DNA of 64,000 bases from Erythrobacter sp. NAP1. GTDB taxonomy: Bacteria; Pseudomonadota; Alphaproteobacteria; Sphingomonadales; Sphingomonadaceae. Below the pieces are notes generated by a model. The model made no database searches, was not told the origin of the DNA, and saw only the letters and a list, made by a program, of their open reading frames with translations. Every line of letters begins with the position of its first letter. The stretch's first letter is position 1. This document shows, in pieces, positions 27,444 through 35,916 of the stretch. The translations under genes were made by a program, and so were the position numbers. The stretch covers positions 1,364,001-1,428,000 of the forward strand of contig NZ_CH672390.1 of the NCBI RefSeq assembly GCF_000152865.1, written 5' to 3'.

Positions 27444-28195
27444 GCGGTCAGAAACTCCACCAGAGCCTCGCCAAGCTCGGGCTTGGTGACGGAATTGAGG
27501 TGGCTGCCGGGCACCTCATAATAAGTCGCGTTGGGAAGCAGCGCGGTCAGCTCTTCGGCAGAGCCATTGTCGTTGTCCTCGTCGCCGCAGATAACCCCTG
27601 TCGGCATGGTGATGCTCGCCAGCCGCGCGAGGTCGAAATCCTCCATCGCATCGAGCAAGAGCCGCGCTGCGATGCGGTCGACGCCCTGCGACTTCAGAAA
27701 CGTGCGCGCCACATAGGCGGGGTCGCCCGGCTTGATCGTGTCGAATTCGTCGATCACCCGCTTGAAGTGCGCCGCGCGCCGCTCCCACTCGGCAAGGCCA
27801 GCAACGCCCATGCCGCATATCGCGAGCTTGCGCGGTTCGAGAATGCCGTGGCCGACCGCATGGATCGCCGTGCGCGCGCCGAGCGAAAAACCAACAAGGT
27901 CGAACTCGCCCGGCTCCAGCGCCAGATGCTCCACGAGCGCCGCCGCATCGCGCACCAGCACGCCCTTGGGATAAGAGGCGGGATCATGCGGCGCGTCGCT
28001 GTCGCCGTGAACGCGGAAATCGAGCATGATCGCCTCAAACCCGGCATCGGCAAGCCGCGTGTGATGGCCCCACTTGGTCCAGTTCATGAAAGCGCTCGAG
28101 AACAGGCCATGCAAGAGCACCACTGGGCGTCCTTCACCCGCGCGGTGGACCGCGAGGCGCGTGCCGTCAAAGCTTTCGAAACTCTCGGCACTCAC
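27440..28195 (-). CDS. Alpha/beta hydrolase
   Basis: A 251-residue alpha/beta hydrolase. I place the start at GTG 28195, forming GTGA with the upstream isomerase stop; an ATG at 28228 would add 11 residues inside that gene. Motifs: VVLLHGLFSSAFMNWTKWGH at the oxyanion hole, LDFRVHGDSDAP, the nucleophile elbow LVGFSLGARTAIHAVG, ICGDEDNDNGSAEE for the acid and VPGSHLNSVTKPEL for the His. A Ser nucleophile suggests an esterase, lactonase or thioesterase; the substrate is unknown. Confidence 0.78.
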   Translation of the reverse strand: MSAESFESFDGTRLAVHRAGEGRPVVLLHGLFSSAFMNWTKWGHHTRLADAGFEAIMLDFRVHGDSDAPHDPASYPKGVLVRDAAALVEHLALEPGEFDLVGFSLGARTAIHAVGHGILEPRKLAICGMGVAGLAEWERRAAHFKRVIDEFDTIKPGDPAYVARTFLKSQGVDRIAARLLLDAMEDFDLARLASITMPTGVICGDEDNDNGSAEELTALLPNATYYEVPGSHLNSVTKPELGEALVEFLTA

Positions 28196-28842
28196 CGCCT
28201 CGCCAGCCCCTTCTGCTCCAAACGCCATTTCGCCATTTCGACGCGGTCCTGACCGAAGAACGGCTCCCCATCAATGACAAGCGTGGGCACGCCCCAGTGA
28301 CCTGCGGCTTCCAGCGCTTCTTGATTGTCGGCGATCTCGGCGTCGAGCGCTTCAGCGTCGCTCTCGGCCTCTGCGTCGATCTCGGCAAGGTCGAGGCCAG
28401 CGCGTTCAGCTGCGCGCGCGAGGTGATCGCCTTCATTCCAGCCATCGACGCTGCCGTCCCATATGATCGGAGCGACTTCGGCGGCAAACTCCAAGCCCTT
28501 GCCGCGCCGGGTCGCCGCCTGTCCAAGGCGGCAGAGACGGTGAATGTAAGGTTGTTCCTCAGCAATCTCGCGGGTCATCAAGTTCTGCACCACCGGATCG
28601 GGCCTGGGCCAGCTGATCGGAATGCCCAGAAACTGCCCTGCGCGCATGCAATCCATCACAATGTAACGCGGCGCCGCAGGGTTGCCGGTGAACAGAATAT
28701 CAGGATCGCGAATCGCAATGGGCCATACGGTGCGAAGCGTGATGTCCAGATCGTATTCGCGCGCCATATCGCGGTACCGGCCCACGGCGAGGTAGGAATA
28801 AGGCGAGCGGAAGCTGAAGAACAGATCGGCTGATAATGTCAT
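28192..28842 (-). CDS. 2-hydroxychromene-2-carboxylate isomerase-like (DsbA/GST-kappa fold)
   Basis: A 216-residue protein of the DsbA/kappa-GST superfamily. The start SADLFFSFRSPYSYLAVGRY is the family signature, where the active Ser in SPYSYL replaces the CxxC of DsbA. TVWPIAIRDPDILFTGNP and GHWGVPTLVIDGEPFFGQDR (with the cis-Pro) fit the isomerase. In aromatic degradation this enzyme isomerises a chromene carboxylate using glutathione, but no naphthalene-type pathway genes are nearby, so the physiological substrate is open. Confidence 0.78.
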   Translation of the reverse strand: MTLSADLFFSFRSPYSYLAVGRYRDMAREYDLDITLRTVWPIAIRDPDILFTGNPAAPRYIVMDCMRAGQFLGIPISWPRPDPVVQNLMTREIAEEQPYIHRLCRLGQAATRRGKGLEFAAEVAPIIWDGSVDGWNEGDHLARAAERAGLDLAEIDAEAESDAEALDAEIADNQEALEAAGHWGVPTLVIDGEPFFGQDRVEMAKWRLEQKGLARR

Positions 28843-28861
28843 GCCGCGAGCCTAGCGCGCT

Positions 28862-29410
28862 TCAGCGGAAAAAACACTGCGTCCCTGAATAAAGCATGGA
28901 AACCGCATCATCCTCGATGAAGCCCGCAAACCTGTCGCCAAGCATGAATTCCTCGCCCAGCGTACTGCCTTCGATCAGGGCAAAGCCAGGCATGGCTTCC
29001 AGATCAGAGCGCGAGGTGCCGACGGGCAGGCCTTCTACTCCGATTGAGTCCGACGGCTCGTTGACCAGCCAGCCAACGAGGATTCCGTCCTGGTAATTGA
29101 CTGTCAGCCCGCCCGGATAGGCAGAGCTCTCCATTGGCCCCGCGCCGCATTCGGGCATTTCCAAGATTTCTCCCGGCTCGCCGATTGCGCGGGTGAGCGC
29201 GGCTTCGACTTCGCTTTGTCCGGCAGCAAAGAAGAACGCGTCAGGTCCAGCAACGAGGCCTTCGGACCTGAGCGTGACCTGGCCCGGATCGATGATTTCG
29301 GCGACCGCCCCGCCCTCGCGTTGTTCAAGCCGTTCGGCTGGCGACGGTACATCCGACCCGCCACAGGCAGCTAGTGCCAGGCAAGAGGCTGCGATCACCA
29401 GTACGCGCAT
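28862..29410 (-). CDS. Putative lipoprotein of unknown function
   Basis: A 182-residue protein with a lipoprotein signal (MRVLVIAASCLALAACGGSD; lipobox LAAC, Cys16). The mature part is acidic, with VTLRSEGLVAGPDAFFFAAG, GGLTVNYQDGILVGWLVNEP and a C-terminal YSGTQCFFR. I do not recognise the domain. It starts 4 bp after the asd stop on the same strand and is probably cotranscribed with it. Confidence 0.62.
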   Translation of the reverse strand: MRVLVIAASCLALAACGGSDVPSPAERLEQREGGAVAEIIDPGQVTLRSEGLVAGPDAFFFAAGQSEVEAALTRAIGEPGEILEMPECGAGPMESSAYPGGLTVNYQDGILVGWLVNEPSDSIGVEGLPVGTSRSDLEAMPGFALIEGSTLGEEFMLGDRFAGFIEDDAVSMLYSGTQCFFR

Positions 29411-29414
29411 CGCT

Positions 29415-30440
29415 TCAGCCCTTCTTGAGATGACGTCGACCGAGCAGTTCTGCGATCTGCACCGCGTTCAATGCCGCGCCCTTACGCAGATTGTCGGACA
29501 CACACCACAAGGTGATGCCATTCTCGACCGTCGGGTCCTCACGCACGCGGCTGATATAGGTCGCGCTGTCGCCGGCGCTTTCGACCGGGGTCACGTAGCC
29601 TTCGTCCTCGCGCTTATCGACCAGCATGATGCCGGGAGCCTCGCGCAGGATATCCTGTGCCTGCTCTGCCGAAAGCTCGTTCTCGAACTCGATGTTCACC
29701 GCCTCGGAGTGGCCGACGAAGACCGGCACGCGCACGCAGGTCGCGTTCAGTTTGATCTTGGGGTCGAGGATCTTCTTGGTCTCGACCATCATCTTCCACT
29801 CTTCCTTAGTCGAACCATCGTCGAGGAAGACGTCGATATGCGGGATGACGTTGAAGGCGATCTGCTTGGTAAACTTCGCCGGCTGGACCGGATCGCCCAC
29901 GAAAATTGCGCGCGATTGTTCAAACAGCTCGTCCATCCCCGCCTTGCCCGCGCCGGAAACCGATTGGTAGGTGGAAACCACGACGCGCTTGATCGTCGCC
30001 GCCTTGTGCAGCGGAGCGAGCGCCACAACCAGCTGTGCGGTCGAGCAGTTAGGGTTCGCGATGATGTTGCGCTTGGAATAATCGTCGATCGCATCGGGGT
30101 TCACCTCGGGCACGATCAGCGGCACGTCGGGTTCCATCCGGTAGAGCGAGGAATTGTCGATCACCACGCAGCCCGCTGCCGCCGCTTTCGGCGCGTACTC
30201 TTTGGCGGGGCCGCTTCCGGCGGCGAACAGCGCGATATCCCAGCCCGACCAGTCGAAATGCTCAATATTCTTGCATTTGAGCATCTTGCCGGTGTCGCCG
30301 AACTCAACCTCTGATCCCTGGCTGCGCCCGCTGGCGACCGCCGCGATTTCCTCAATCGGGAATTCGCGCTCGGCCAGCACTTGCATCATTTCGCGTCCGA
30401 CATTGCCCGTCGCGCCGACGATAGCCACCCGGTAACCCAA
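29415..30440 (-). CDS. asd: Aspartate-semialdehyde dehydrogenase
   Basis: Reduces aspartyl phosphate to aspartate semialdehyde, the branch point to lysine/diaminopimelate, threonine and methionine. The 341-residue product has the NADP loop VAIVGATGNVGREMMQVL, the catalytic Cys132 in IANPNCSTAQLVVAL, STYQSVSGAGKAGMDEL and VPVFVGHSEAVNIEFE. I choose a TTG start at 30440: GGAG lies a few bases upstream, it gives the family N-terminus xGYRVAIVGATG, and no ATG fits. A longer frame (to 30485) runs into the divergent promoter region. Confidence 0.93.
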   Translation of the reverse strand: MGYRVAIVGATGNVGREMMQVLAEREFPIEEIAAVASGRSQGSEVEFGDTGKMLKCKNIEHFDWSGWDIALFAAGSGPAKEYAPKAAAAGCVVIDNSSLYRMEPDVPLIVPEVNPDAIDDYSKRNIIANPNCSTAQLVVALAPLHKAATIKRVVVSTYQSVSGAGKAGMDELFEQSRAIFVGDPVQPAKFTKQIAFNVIPHIDVFLDDGSTKEEWKMMVETKKILDPKIKLNATCVRVPVFVGHSEAVNIEFENELSAEQAQDILREAPGIMLVDKREDEGYVTPVESAGDSATYISRVREDPTVENGITLWCVSDNLRKGAALNAVQIAELLGRRHLKKG

Positions 30441-30511
30441 TTCACATTCTCCGATTAAGTTTCTTGCGCCGTGAGGTGGCGACACTATGCCCCATTGGCA
30501 AGGGGAAAGAC

Positions 30512-31378
30512 GTGACGCTGACTACGCGAGACTGGCACAACCGGGCCAAGCAATTCCACTTTGACGGGCACAAGATCGCCTATTGGACAGGCGGCGATCC
30601 AGAGGCGAGGCCGCTGCTGCTGGTGCACGGCTTTCCGACCTGCTCCTGGGACTGGGTGCCGGTGTGGGATACTCTGGCTGAGAAGCACCACCTTATTGCG
30701 TGCGACATGCTTGGTTTCGGCCTGTCGGACAAGCCGCGCTCGGGCTACTCGATCCATCGCCAGACCGATCTTCAGGAAGCGCTGCTGGGCGAGCTTGGCG
30801 TGGGCGAGTTCGATGCGCTGGTGCACGATTACGGCGTATCGGTCGGACAGGAATTGCTGGCGCAGCAGCAGGATGGCTCAGGCGCGAAGGGCCTTGGCAA
30901 AATGGTGTTTTTGAATGGGGGCATCTTCCCCGACCAGCACCGCCCTCGCCCGATGCAGAAACTCGGCGTTTCGCCTTTCGGCTTCCTGCTCGGTCTGATG
31001 ATGAGCCGAAAGGGGTTCGGCAAGAGCTTCTCCGAAGTGTTCGGCCCCGACACCCAGCCGAGCGAAAAGGAGCTCGACGAATTCTGGGAGTTCATCAGCT
31101 ACAAGGACGGCAATCGCATCACGCACAAGCTGCTCCATTACATCGCCGACCGGGTCGAGAATAAGGAGCGCTGGGAAGCCGCACTTGTCGGCGCGCAAGA
31201 CAAGATCGGCCTCATCAACGGCGCGCTCGACCCGGTTTCGGGCAAGCACGCCTATGACAAGTGGTGCGAAGTGTTGCCGGACGCGAGGCACCACCTGATT
31301 GAGAATGTCGGCCACTACCCGCAGGTCGAAGCGCCTGACGAAGTCGCCGCCAAGGCGCTGGAGTGGCTCACCGGGTAA
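30512..31378 (+). CDS. Haloalkane dehalogenase-like alpha/beta hydrolase
   Basis: A 288-residue alpha/beta hydrolase starting at GTG 30512, preceded by AAGGGGAAAG; an upstream in-frame ATG has no ribosome binding site. Motifs: LLLVHGFPTCSWDWVPVWD at the oxyanion hole, CDMLGFGLSDKPRSGYS, and LVHDYGVSVGQELLAQ with an Asp nucleophile. NGALDPVSGKHAYDKW and IENVGHYPQVEAP provide acid and His. The Asp elbow with HGFPT suggests the haloalkane dehalogenase/epoxide hydrolase group (MEST-like), with unknown substrate. It diverges from asd. Confidence 0.78.
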   Translation: MTLTTRDWHNRAKQFHFDGHKIAYWTGGDPEARPLLLVHGFPTCSWDWVPVWDTLAEKHHLIACDMLGFGLSDKPRSGYSIHRQTDLQEALLGELGVGEFDALVHDYGVSVGQELLAQQQDGSGAKGLGKMVFLNGGIFPDQHRPRPMQKLGVSPFGFLLGLMMSRKGFGKSFSEVFGPDTQPSEKELDEFWEFISYKDGNRITHKLLHYIADRVENKERWEAALVGAQDKIGLINGALDPVSGKHAYDKWCEVLPDARHHLIENVGHYPQVEAPDEVAAKALEWLTG

Positions 31379-33604
31379 TTACTCCGGCGGGGTCACCCCG
31401 TGCGCCTCGAGAAAGCGGAACATGGTGTTCCACAGATGCGGGCTGACCTGCTCGCCGCCAACGCGGTGGGTGTAGCCGGGATAAAGCATCATCTCGAATG
31501 CGACGTTGTTTTCCTGAAGCACGCTGATCAGCTCTGAAGAGTTCTCAAACACCACATTGTCGTCCGCCATGCCGTGGATCAGTAGCAGCGGATCGCTGAT
31601 CTTGGTTGCATTGGGAATGGCGCTCGCGGCTTCATACGCTTCGGGCACTTCGCGCGGATCGCCCATAAAGCGTTCGGTATAGTGCGTATCGTACAGGCCC
31701 CAGCGGGTCACGGGCGCGCCTGAGATACCGGCTGCATAAAGCCCCGGATCAGCCTGCAACTGCTTCAGCGTCATGTAGCCACCATAGGACCAGCCGTAGA
31801 TCGCGATCTTCTCTGCATCGACGTAATCGAGCGTCTTGAGAAACTCGGCACCGGTCTTCTGATCGCGCACTTCGACCCCGCCCATGGCGCGGTAAAGCGG
31901 CTGTTCGAAATCGACCCCGCGATTGGCTGAGCCGCGATTGTCGAGCGCGAACCAGATATAGCCCTTGTCAACCACCGCCTGCGCCAGAGCGCCGCCCCAG
32001 CCCTTGTCCACGACCTGCGGACCCGGCCCGGAATAGTGATAGTAGAACACTGGATACTGCTTGCCCGGCTCCATCTCAGGCTTGAGCATCATGTAATGCA
32101 GCGGCGTGCCGTCCTCGGCTGGGATCGTGCCGTATTCGGGCGGCGTGTGGCTCAGCAGAAACGGCGTGTAGGGATGATCCGCGTCGAGCGCGTTTTCCTC
32201 GACCCAAACAAGCCGTTCCCCCCTCGTATCCGCGATATAGCTTTGGGTCGGCTGGTCGGTGGCTGAACGACTGATGAGCAGGCCCTTGCCCGTTGGGTCC
32301 ATGCTGGCCGAGTTGGTGTAGTCGGGATCGGTGAGCAGCGTCGGTTCGCTTTCGGCGGACAGGCTGGAGACGTAGACCTGCTCGGTCAGAACATCGGTCA
32401 CTGCTCGATAATAAAGCTTGTCCCCGTCCTGATCCACTCCGACCAGCGCGGTGACAGGCTCCTTGCGGCTCGTCAGCTGCGTCCAGTTCTCTCCGTCGAA
32501 GCGGTAGAAATTGCCGAAGCCATCCCGCTCCGACCACCACAAGAGGCTGCCATCTTTCAGGAAGCGGTAATTGTCTGAAAGGTTGATCCAGTAATCGTCG
32601 CGCGCGGCGGTTTCAGTGAACCAAACCTCGCTCTCGCCCGTCGAAGGATCGACCTTGAGCATGTCGAGCACGGTCTGTTCGCGGTTCTGGCGCTGGACAT
32701 AGAGATAGTCGTCCGGCCCCCAGTTCACGCGGGCGACGTAGATGTCGGTGTCGTCTCCCAAGTCCACCTTCACACGGTTCCCGCCATCGGGGTCCATCAC
32801 ATAAAGTTCGACAATCGCGTTGTCCGAGCCAGCCACCGGATAGCGTTGGTCGAAGACCTGCGTGCCGGTTGCACCGATAGCTGCGCGAGTGACGATACCG
32901 ACCGGGCTTTCATCGGTGCGCTGGACAGCGATGCGCTGGTCGTTCGGTCCCCACCAATACCCTGTGAGGCGGCTCATCTCTTCCTGCGCGACGAATTCGG
33001 CTTCGCCCCAGCGGATCGTGTCTTCTTCCTTGGGCGTGATCGGAGCCGCTTCGCCTCCCACTTCCCCGACCCACAGCTGGCGATCGCGCACGAAGGAAAC
33101 GTAGCCCGCCTTGCTCGAAAGCTTGGGGTTGAGTTCGCTTTCCTCGGTATCGGTCAGGCGCTGGACCGTCCCGTCGAGCTTGGCGAAATAGAGGTCGCCG
33201 TCGATGGGCACGAGGACGCCCGAGCCATCGCTTGCCCATTGGTAGGAGATGATACCCTTGAGACTGCCAACGCGTGCGCGCTCCCGCTGCATCTTTTCGT
33301 CTTCGGATAGCTCACGACCCGAACCGATCGCCTCGCTATCGACCAGCATGCGCCATTCGCGCGTGGCGAAGTCATATCCCCACAGGTCGTAGCGCGAGGA
33401 GTCCTCCTCGCGGTTGCGCAGCAGGGTCAGGTACTTGCCATCGGGCGAGAACTTGACCGCGCGCGGGGTCGGTCCGTTAAGCGATGGGGAGGCAAAGACG
33501 CGTTCGAATGTGAGTTCAGGAGAGCTCTCGGTCATGTGCGCGTCCGCGAAAGCAGTGGTCGGCAAAAGGATTGCGGCGGCGGCAGCAAGCAAAGCAATTC
33601 GCAT
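31379..33604 (-). CDS. S9 family dipeptidyl peptidase IV-type exopeptidase
   Basis: A 741-residue exported serine peptidase, predicted to remove N-terminal dipeptides from proline-containing peptides in the periplasm. The signal peptide is residues 1-22 (MRIALLAAAAAILLPTTAFA). An eight-bladed propeller-type N-terminal region includes EFVAQEEMSRLTGYWWGPND, where the EE pair matches the substrate amino-terminus site of DPP IV. The catalytic triad is Ser606 (YGWSYGGYMTLKQ), Asp682 (HGMADDNVVFEN) and His713 (YPGYTHRVGG). I start at ATG 33604, where the signal peptide begins, rather than the in-frame ATG at 33649. Confidence 0.92.
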   Translation of the reverse strand: MRIALLAAAAAILLPTTAFADAHMTESSPELTFERVFASPSLNGPTPRAVKFSPDGKYLTLLRNREEDSSRYDLWGYDFATREWRMLVDSEAIGSGRELSEDEKMQRERARVGSLKGIISYQWASDGSGVLVPIDGDLYFAKLDGTVQRLTDTEESELNPKLSSKAGYVSFVRDRQLWVGEVGGEAAPITPKEEDTIRWGEAEFVAQEEMSRLTGYWWGPNDQRIAVQRTDESPVGIVTRAAIGATGTQVFDQRYPVAGSDNAIVELYVMDPDGGNRVKVDLGDDTDIYVARVNWGPDDYLYVQRQNREQTVLDMLKVDPSTGESEVWFTETAARDDYWINLSDNYRFLKDGSLLWWSERDGFGNFYRFDGENWTQLTSRKEPVTALVGVDQDGDKLYYRAVTDVLTEQVYVSSLSAESEPTLLTDPDYTNSASMDPTGKGLLISRSATDQPTQSYIADTRGERLVWVEENALDADHPYTPFLLSHTPPEYGTIPAEDGTPLHYMMLKPEMEPGKQYPVFYYHYSGPGPQVVDKGWGGALAQAVVDKGYIWFALDNRGSANRGVDFEQPLYRAMGGVEVRDQKTGAEFLKTLDYVDAEKIAIYGWSYGGYMTLKQLQADPGLYAAGISGAPVTRWGLYDTHYTERFMGDPREVPEAYEAASAIPNATKISDPLLLIHGMADDNVVFENSSELISVLQENNVAFEMMLYPGYTHRVGGEQVSPHLWNTMFRFLEAHGVTPPE

Positions 33605-33677
33605 TTCAAGGAAAGCCCCTTTGTTGTCATTCAGAATAGGCTCTCGCAATCACGACGAAGCATTGCAACCCCGCAAC

Positions 33678-33707
33678 GAAAAAGGGCGGCCCAACGGACC
33701 GCCCTTT
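33678..33707 (-). terminator. Intrinsic terminator after rplS
   Basis: Positions 33681-33692 pair with 33696-33707 with one internal mismatch (AAAGGGCGG core) around a 3-nt loop. On the minus strand the stem is followed by a T-run (A-run at 33679-33683 on the plus strand). It lies 26 bp after the rplS stop and closes the ribosomal protein operon. A near-identical hairpin occurs at 48001. Confidence 0.85.
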
Positions 33708-33732
33708 ACGAATTTCGCTATGCCAGCGAGGC

Positions 33733-34101
33733 TTATGCCTTGGCGACGTTCTCGCGACGCTCGGCGATACGCGCACGCTTACCGGTGCGGCCACGCAGGT
33801 AGTACAGCTTCGCACGACGCACGACACCGCGACGAACGACGGTGATCGAATCGACGATCGGCGAGTACAGCGGGAACACACGCTCCACGCCTTCGCCGAA
33901 GCTGATCTTGCGGACGGTGAAGTTGGAGCCCATGCCGCGGTTCGAACGCGCAATCACAACGCCTTCGAAGTTTTGCACACGCTCGCGGTTGCCTTCCTTC
34001 ACCTTGACGCCCACGCGAACGGTGTCGCCTGCGCGGAAGTCGGGAATTTCACGTTCAACCTTGCCGATTTCTTCGGCTTCGATTTGCTGGATCAGGTTCA
34101 C
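33733..34101 (-). CDS. rplS: 50S ribosomal protein bL19
   Basis: Protein at the subunit interface of the large subunit. The 122 residues open [20 protein letters not shown] and contain [40 protein letters not shown] and [19 protein letters not shown], all diagnostic. The start overlaps the trmD stop as ATGA, the standard trmD-rplS coupling. An intrinsic terminator follows. Confidence 0.97.
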   Translation of the reverse strand: MNLIQQIEAEEIGKVEREIPDFRAGDTVRVGVKVKEGNRERVQNFEGVVIARSNRGMGSNFTVRKISFGEGVERVFPLYSPIVDSITVVRRGVVRRAKLYYLRGRTGKRARIAERRENVAKA

Positions 34102-34838
34102 TGGTCCGTATCCTTGTTCTTTCGCCGCGCGCCAGAGGCAGACTGGTCCCGAACGCCCTCATGACGTTCCCAAAGGTCCGGTCTGCGTAACCGTGTAATT
34201 TCTTCGCTTTTCGACTTTCGCCAAGCAGCGATCTTCGCATGATCCCCCGATCGCAGCACTTCGGGGATCGTGCGCCCTTCCCATTCGTAAGGTCGGGTAT
34301 ATTGCGGGTATTCAAGAAGGCCGTCCTCAAACGACTCCTCGGTCCCGCTAGAAGCCGCGCCCATTACTCCGGGAAGCAGCCGAATGCAAGCGTCAAGTAT
34401 CGCAATCGCCGCCGTTTCTCCGCCCGAGAGGACGATGTCGGCGAGGCTGACTTCCTCGATCTGCGGGCGCGCTTCGAACAGTCGCTCATCGAAGCCCTCG
34501 AACCGGCCACAGATGATGGTGACGCCGGGACCATCCGCGATCTCGCGAATACGGGCCTGGGTGATGGGCTTGCCGCGCGGGGTCATCGCAAGGATCGGGC
34601 GCTCATCCGCGACGCTGTCGACCGCCGCCCCCAGGATGTCCGCCTTGAGCACCATACCGGCACCTCCGCCTGCGGGCGTATCATCGACGGTGCGGTGTTT
34701 GTTAGTGGCGAAGTCGCGCGGGTTGACTGTCTCACACGCCCAGTCCCCTCGCTCGAGCGCCTTGCCTGCGAGCGAAGTGCCAAGTGGCCCTGGAAACATT
34801 TCGGGATAGAGGGTGAGGATGGTGGCGGCGAAGGTCAT
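34098..34838 (-). CDS. trmD: tRNA (guanine37-N1)-methyltransferase
   Basis: Methylates G37 next to the anticodon using S-adenosylmethionine and prevents frameshifting. The 246-residue product starts [20 protein letters not shown] and has [58 protein letters not shown], and [17 protein letters not shown] with the trefoil knot, plus [20 protein letters not shown] start at ATG 34838, not at the upstream in-frame ATG at 34874. Unusually, rimM is not directly upstream; about 3.5 kb of other genes intervene. Confidence 0.96.
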   Translation of the reverse strand: MTFAATILTLYPEMFPGPLGTSLAGKALERGDWACETVNPRDFATNKHRTVDDTPAGGGAGMVLKADILGAAVDSVADERPILAMTPRGKPITQARIREIADGPGVTIICGRFEGFDERLFEARPQIEEVSLADIVLSGGETAAIAILDACIRLLPGVMGAASSGTEESFEDGLLEYPQYTRPYEWEGRTIPEVLRSGDHAKIAAWRKSKSEEITRLRRPDLWERHEGVRDQSASGARRKNKDTDQ

Positions 34839-34904
34839 CGTGCGCGCCCTGCCAGCGCGAGGGCAATCAATCAATTCCTAAGGTTCGGTGGTTAATGTGC
34901 ATGC

Positions 34905-35423
34905 ATGGCACGTTTCAGAAGCATGATTTCGGATCCCGAACTGCGCGAATACTACGAAGGCCCTCCCGGTGGGCAGCGTGTAGCCGCCAGTGGCACCCTC
35001 ATCAGTTTCGGCAAGAACGGGTCACTAATCTTTGGAGGCGCACTAATCCTGTGGCTCTTCCTGTATGTCTCGACAATATTTCCCTATCTCGGGCAGGCGC
35101 AACAGTCACAGATGAGCGGCGCAGGGTTCAACGTTTCGGGAGGGGTGAGCAATTTCGGTACGCAGCGTATGTTCCTGGTCGCCGGCCAGACCGCGTTTTT
35201 CGAGTATGACGTCAAGGGCGACGAAGACGCGGGAGTACGCTTCGACCTTCACGCATGGCCGAATGCCGCTTTCTCCGACCAGTCGCAGACGATCACGGGC
35301 ACACAGTCGGGCCGCGCTGAATTCGTGGTCGAAAAGACCGGGTTCTACAGCTTCTACCACGACTTTTCGACTAACGCGCCGGGCAGCAAAACAAGCTATT
35401 CGGTAAGCTGGGGGGCGGAGTAG
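34905..35423 (+). CDS. Single-pass membrane protein with exported beta-rich domain
   Basis: A 172-residue protein on the strand opposite the surrounding operon. A roughly 40-residue cytoplasmic start (MARFRSMISDPELREYYEGP) is followed by one membrane helix (about residues 42-62, SLIFGGALILWLFLYVSTI), then a domain of alternating strands: RMFLVAGQTAFFEYDVKG, GVRFDLHAWPNAAF, RAEFVVEKTGFYSFYHDF. The strand pattern recalls GOLD-type adaptor domains, but this is only a visual impression. The ATG at 34905 follows no strong ribosome binding site. Function unknown. Confidence 0.6.
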   Translation: MARFRSMISDPELREYYEGPPGGQRVAASGTLISFGKNGSLIFGGALILWLFLYVSTIFPYLGQAQQSQMSGAGFNVSGGVSNFGTQRMFLVAGQTAFFEYDVKGDEDAGVRFDLHAWPNAAFSDQSQTITGTQSGRAEFVVEKTGFYSFYHDFSTNAPGSKTSYSVSWGAE

Positions 35424-35590
35424 CTACTCTGACCAATTCACCCCATCTTTCGCCCGCTTATCGACATTAATTCCAAACACGTCAGGCCGCGAGTAATGGC
35501 CGTCGGTGTCGGGCCGCCATCCCACATGCCGAACTCGTTGACTGGTGCGGCATCGGCTGCGGCGGCATAGATGATGGCGGCGAAGGTCAT
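35424..35590 (-). pseudogene. Relic of a second nitrilase gene (3' end) plus short ORF
   Basis: On the minus strand, 35510-35424 encodes DTDGHYSRPDVFGINVDK and continues RAKDGVNWSE, then a stop. This differs from the C-terminus of the nearby nitrilase (DTDGHYSRPDVFELNVDT, then RSKDGVNW) at only four positions over 26 residues. The DNA also aligns well, 35433-35515 with 35928-36010. No nitrilase start or core is present here, so it is a decayed copy. Another frame holds a 50-codon ORF (35590-35438) whose ATG overlaps the stop of the 109-residue gene as ATGA; it begins MTFAAIIYAAAADAAPVNEF and may be a small gene or chance. Confidence 0.7.
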
Positions 35591-35916
35591 GCCCTGCGCG
35601 CCGATTTCGCGAAGAATCTCAGGAAGAAGCCGACAGCCACTACGGCCAAGAACCACAGGGCACCAAAAAGCGCCGCACGCTCTAGTTCGGCCAGCAGATT
35701 GTCTATCATGTTTGGCGGTGGCGAACCGGTCTCGGCGTCATGCCGCCCGATGGCAACTAGTTCGCGATAGCCAGTGAGAGCGACATATCCCAGTGCCGGA
35801 AGGATCGCCAAAGAGGAGACGAGCCAGCGCAATCGTCGCTCCGGGAAGAGCGCTCGCCAAAAGAAATTCATCGCGACCGACGCCAGCACGAAGATGGTGA
35901 TCATCCAGGAGTTCAA
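35587..35916 (-). CDS. Small membrane protein downstream of nitrilase
   Basis: A 109-residue protein with three hydrophobic segments (about residues 4-20, 30-48 and 84-102), starting MNSWMITIFVLASVAMNFFW and ending FFLRFFAKSARRA. The ATG overlaps the nitrilase stop as ATGA, so it is co-translated with the nitrilase. The family is not recognised. Its position between the nitrilase and the nitrilase relic suggests it came along with that duplication. Confidence 0.6.
   Translation of the reverse strand: MNSWMITIFVLASVAMNFFWRALFPERRLRWLVSSLAILPALGYVALTGYRELVAIGRHDAETGSPPPNMIDNLLAELERAALFGALWFLAVVAVGFFLRFFAKSARRA

Noticed and set aside
34819..35590. Near-identical 20-bp stretch at the trmD start and at 35571-35590
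   Set aside because: Both encode the start MTFAA in the same orientation; similarity stops there and may be chance.
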